Source of the DNA: Deltaproteobacteria bacterium UBA5756
GTDB lineage: Bacteria; Desulfobacterota; Syntrophorhabdia; Syntrophorhabdales; Syntrophorhabdaceae
Assembly (NCBI GenBank): GCA_002418985.1
Contig: DIFE01000125.1
Location: 9,016-50,315 of the forward strand
DNA length: 41,300 nucleotides
Direction of reading: 5' to 3'
The notes beneath the pieces were generated by a model. It made no database searches. It was not told the origin of the DNA and saw only the letters and a program-made list of their open reading frames with translations. A program made the translations under genes and the position numbers. This document shows, one piece after another, positions 41,276-41,300 of the stretch; within the stretch, counting starts at the first letter, position 1; the number at the start of each line of letters is the position of its first letter.

Positions 41276-41300
41276 ATCTAGTACCTACTTGCATTAATAC

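Noticed and set aside
1..41300. CRISPR arrays, transposases, integrases or prophage genes
   Set aside because: None seen: no evenly spaced direct repeats of CRISPR size and no recognisable mobile-element protein in any plausible gene.

Overview
The window looks like a chromosomal segment of an anaerobic, GC-rich (roughly mid-50s % by eye) Gram-negative bacterium. It is most plausibly a deltaproteobacterium in the broad sense (Desulfobacterota, for example a Syntrophorhabdus- or Syntrophus-like lineage). This is inferred from four things: the hisI-pgpA-pncC-thpR-recA-alaS gene order, an archaeal-type thymidylate synthase, a rubrerythrin/PerR/rubredoxin oxygen-defence cluster, and a Liv-type transporter. 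No rRNA or other decisive marker is present.

Layout. 1-40: 3' part of a tRNA-Met(CAT). 75-3901: an exported TPR-like protein coupled to an unknown protein, a minus-strand thymidylate synthase, then a metallo-beta-lactamase-fold hydrolase overlapping a patatin lipoprotein. 4032-4124: tRNA-Ser(GCT). 4197-6979: EpmA-like ligase, DUF2284 protein, rubrerythrin-like protein, Fur/PerR regulator, rubredoxin. 7043-11540: a divergent Lgt-like membrane protein, then carB with its own promoter and terminator. 11592-13111: YjbQ (apparent CTG start), a HAD nucleotidase and a lysine-rich exported protein, all minus strand.

13270-25635 is a long minus-strand housekeeping run. In transcription order it reads: exported CPVCG protein, hisA, hisF, hisI, pgpA, pncC, thpR, recA, alaS, Crp-family regulator, a repeat-rich gap, GAF-GAF-ANTAR regulator, nadE, sigma factor. 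Many junctions are 4-bp ATGA overlaps, so translation is probably coupled. 25811-32391 is a catabolic module: a complete Liv-type ABC importer (livJHMGF), an FCD-GntR regulator, and a divergent LarA-type nickel racemase/epimerase homologue that keeps all catalytic residues. Import of a 2-hydroxy acid is a reasonable guess. 32509-36655: D-Ala-D-Ala carboxypeptidase coupled to an M48-TPR protease (envelope maintenance), a GT9 glycosyltransferase and an MscS channel.

36733-41300 is a type I restriction island. In transcription order: an HsdS C-terminal fragment with in-frame stops just upstream, a 324-residue unknown with a possible PD-(D/E)XK-like motif and lower GC, an orphan coding remnant, hsdR, and a YgjP-type metalloprotease. 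This island is where something undescribed is most likely. Intergenic repeats are also notable: two short repeat families (one carrying CCTATAACCCAT, one carrying GGTCCTATA), a mosaic of direct and inverted repeats at 17081-17234, and several long perfect inverted repeats acting as probable terminators.
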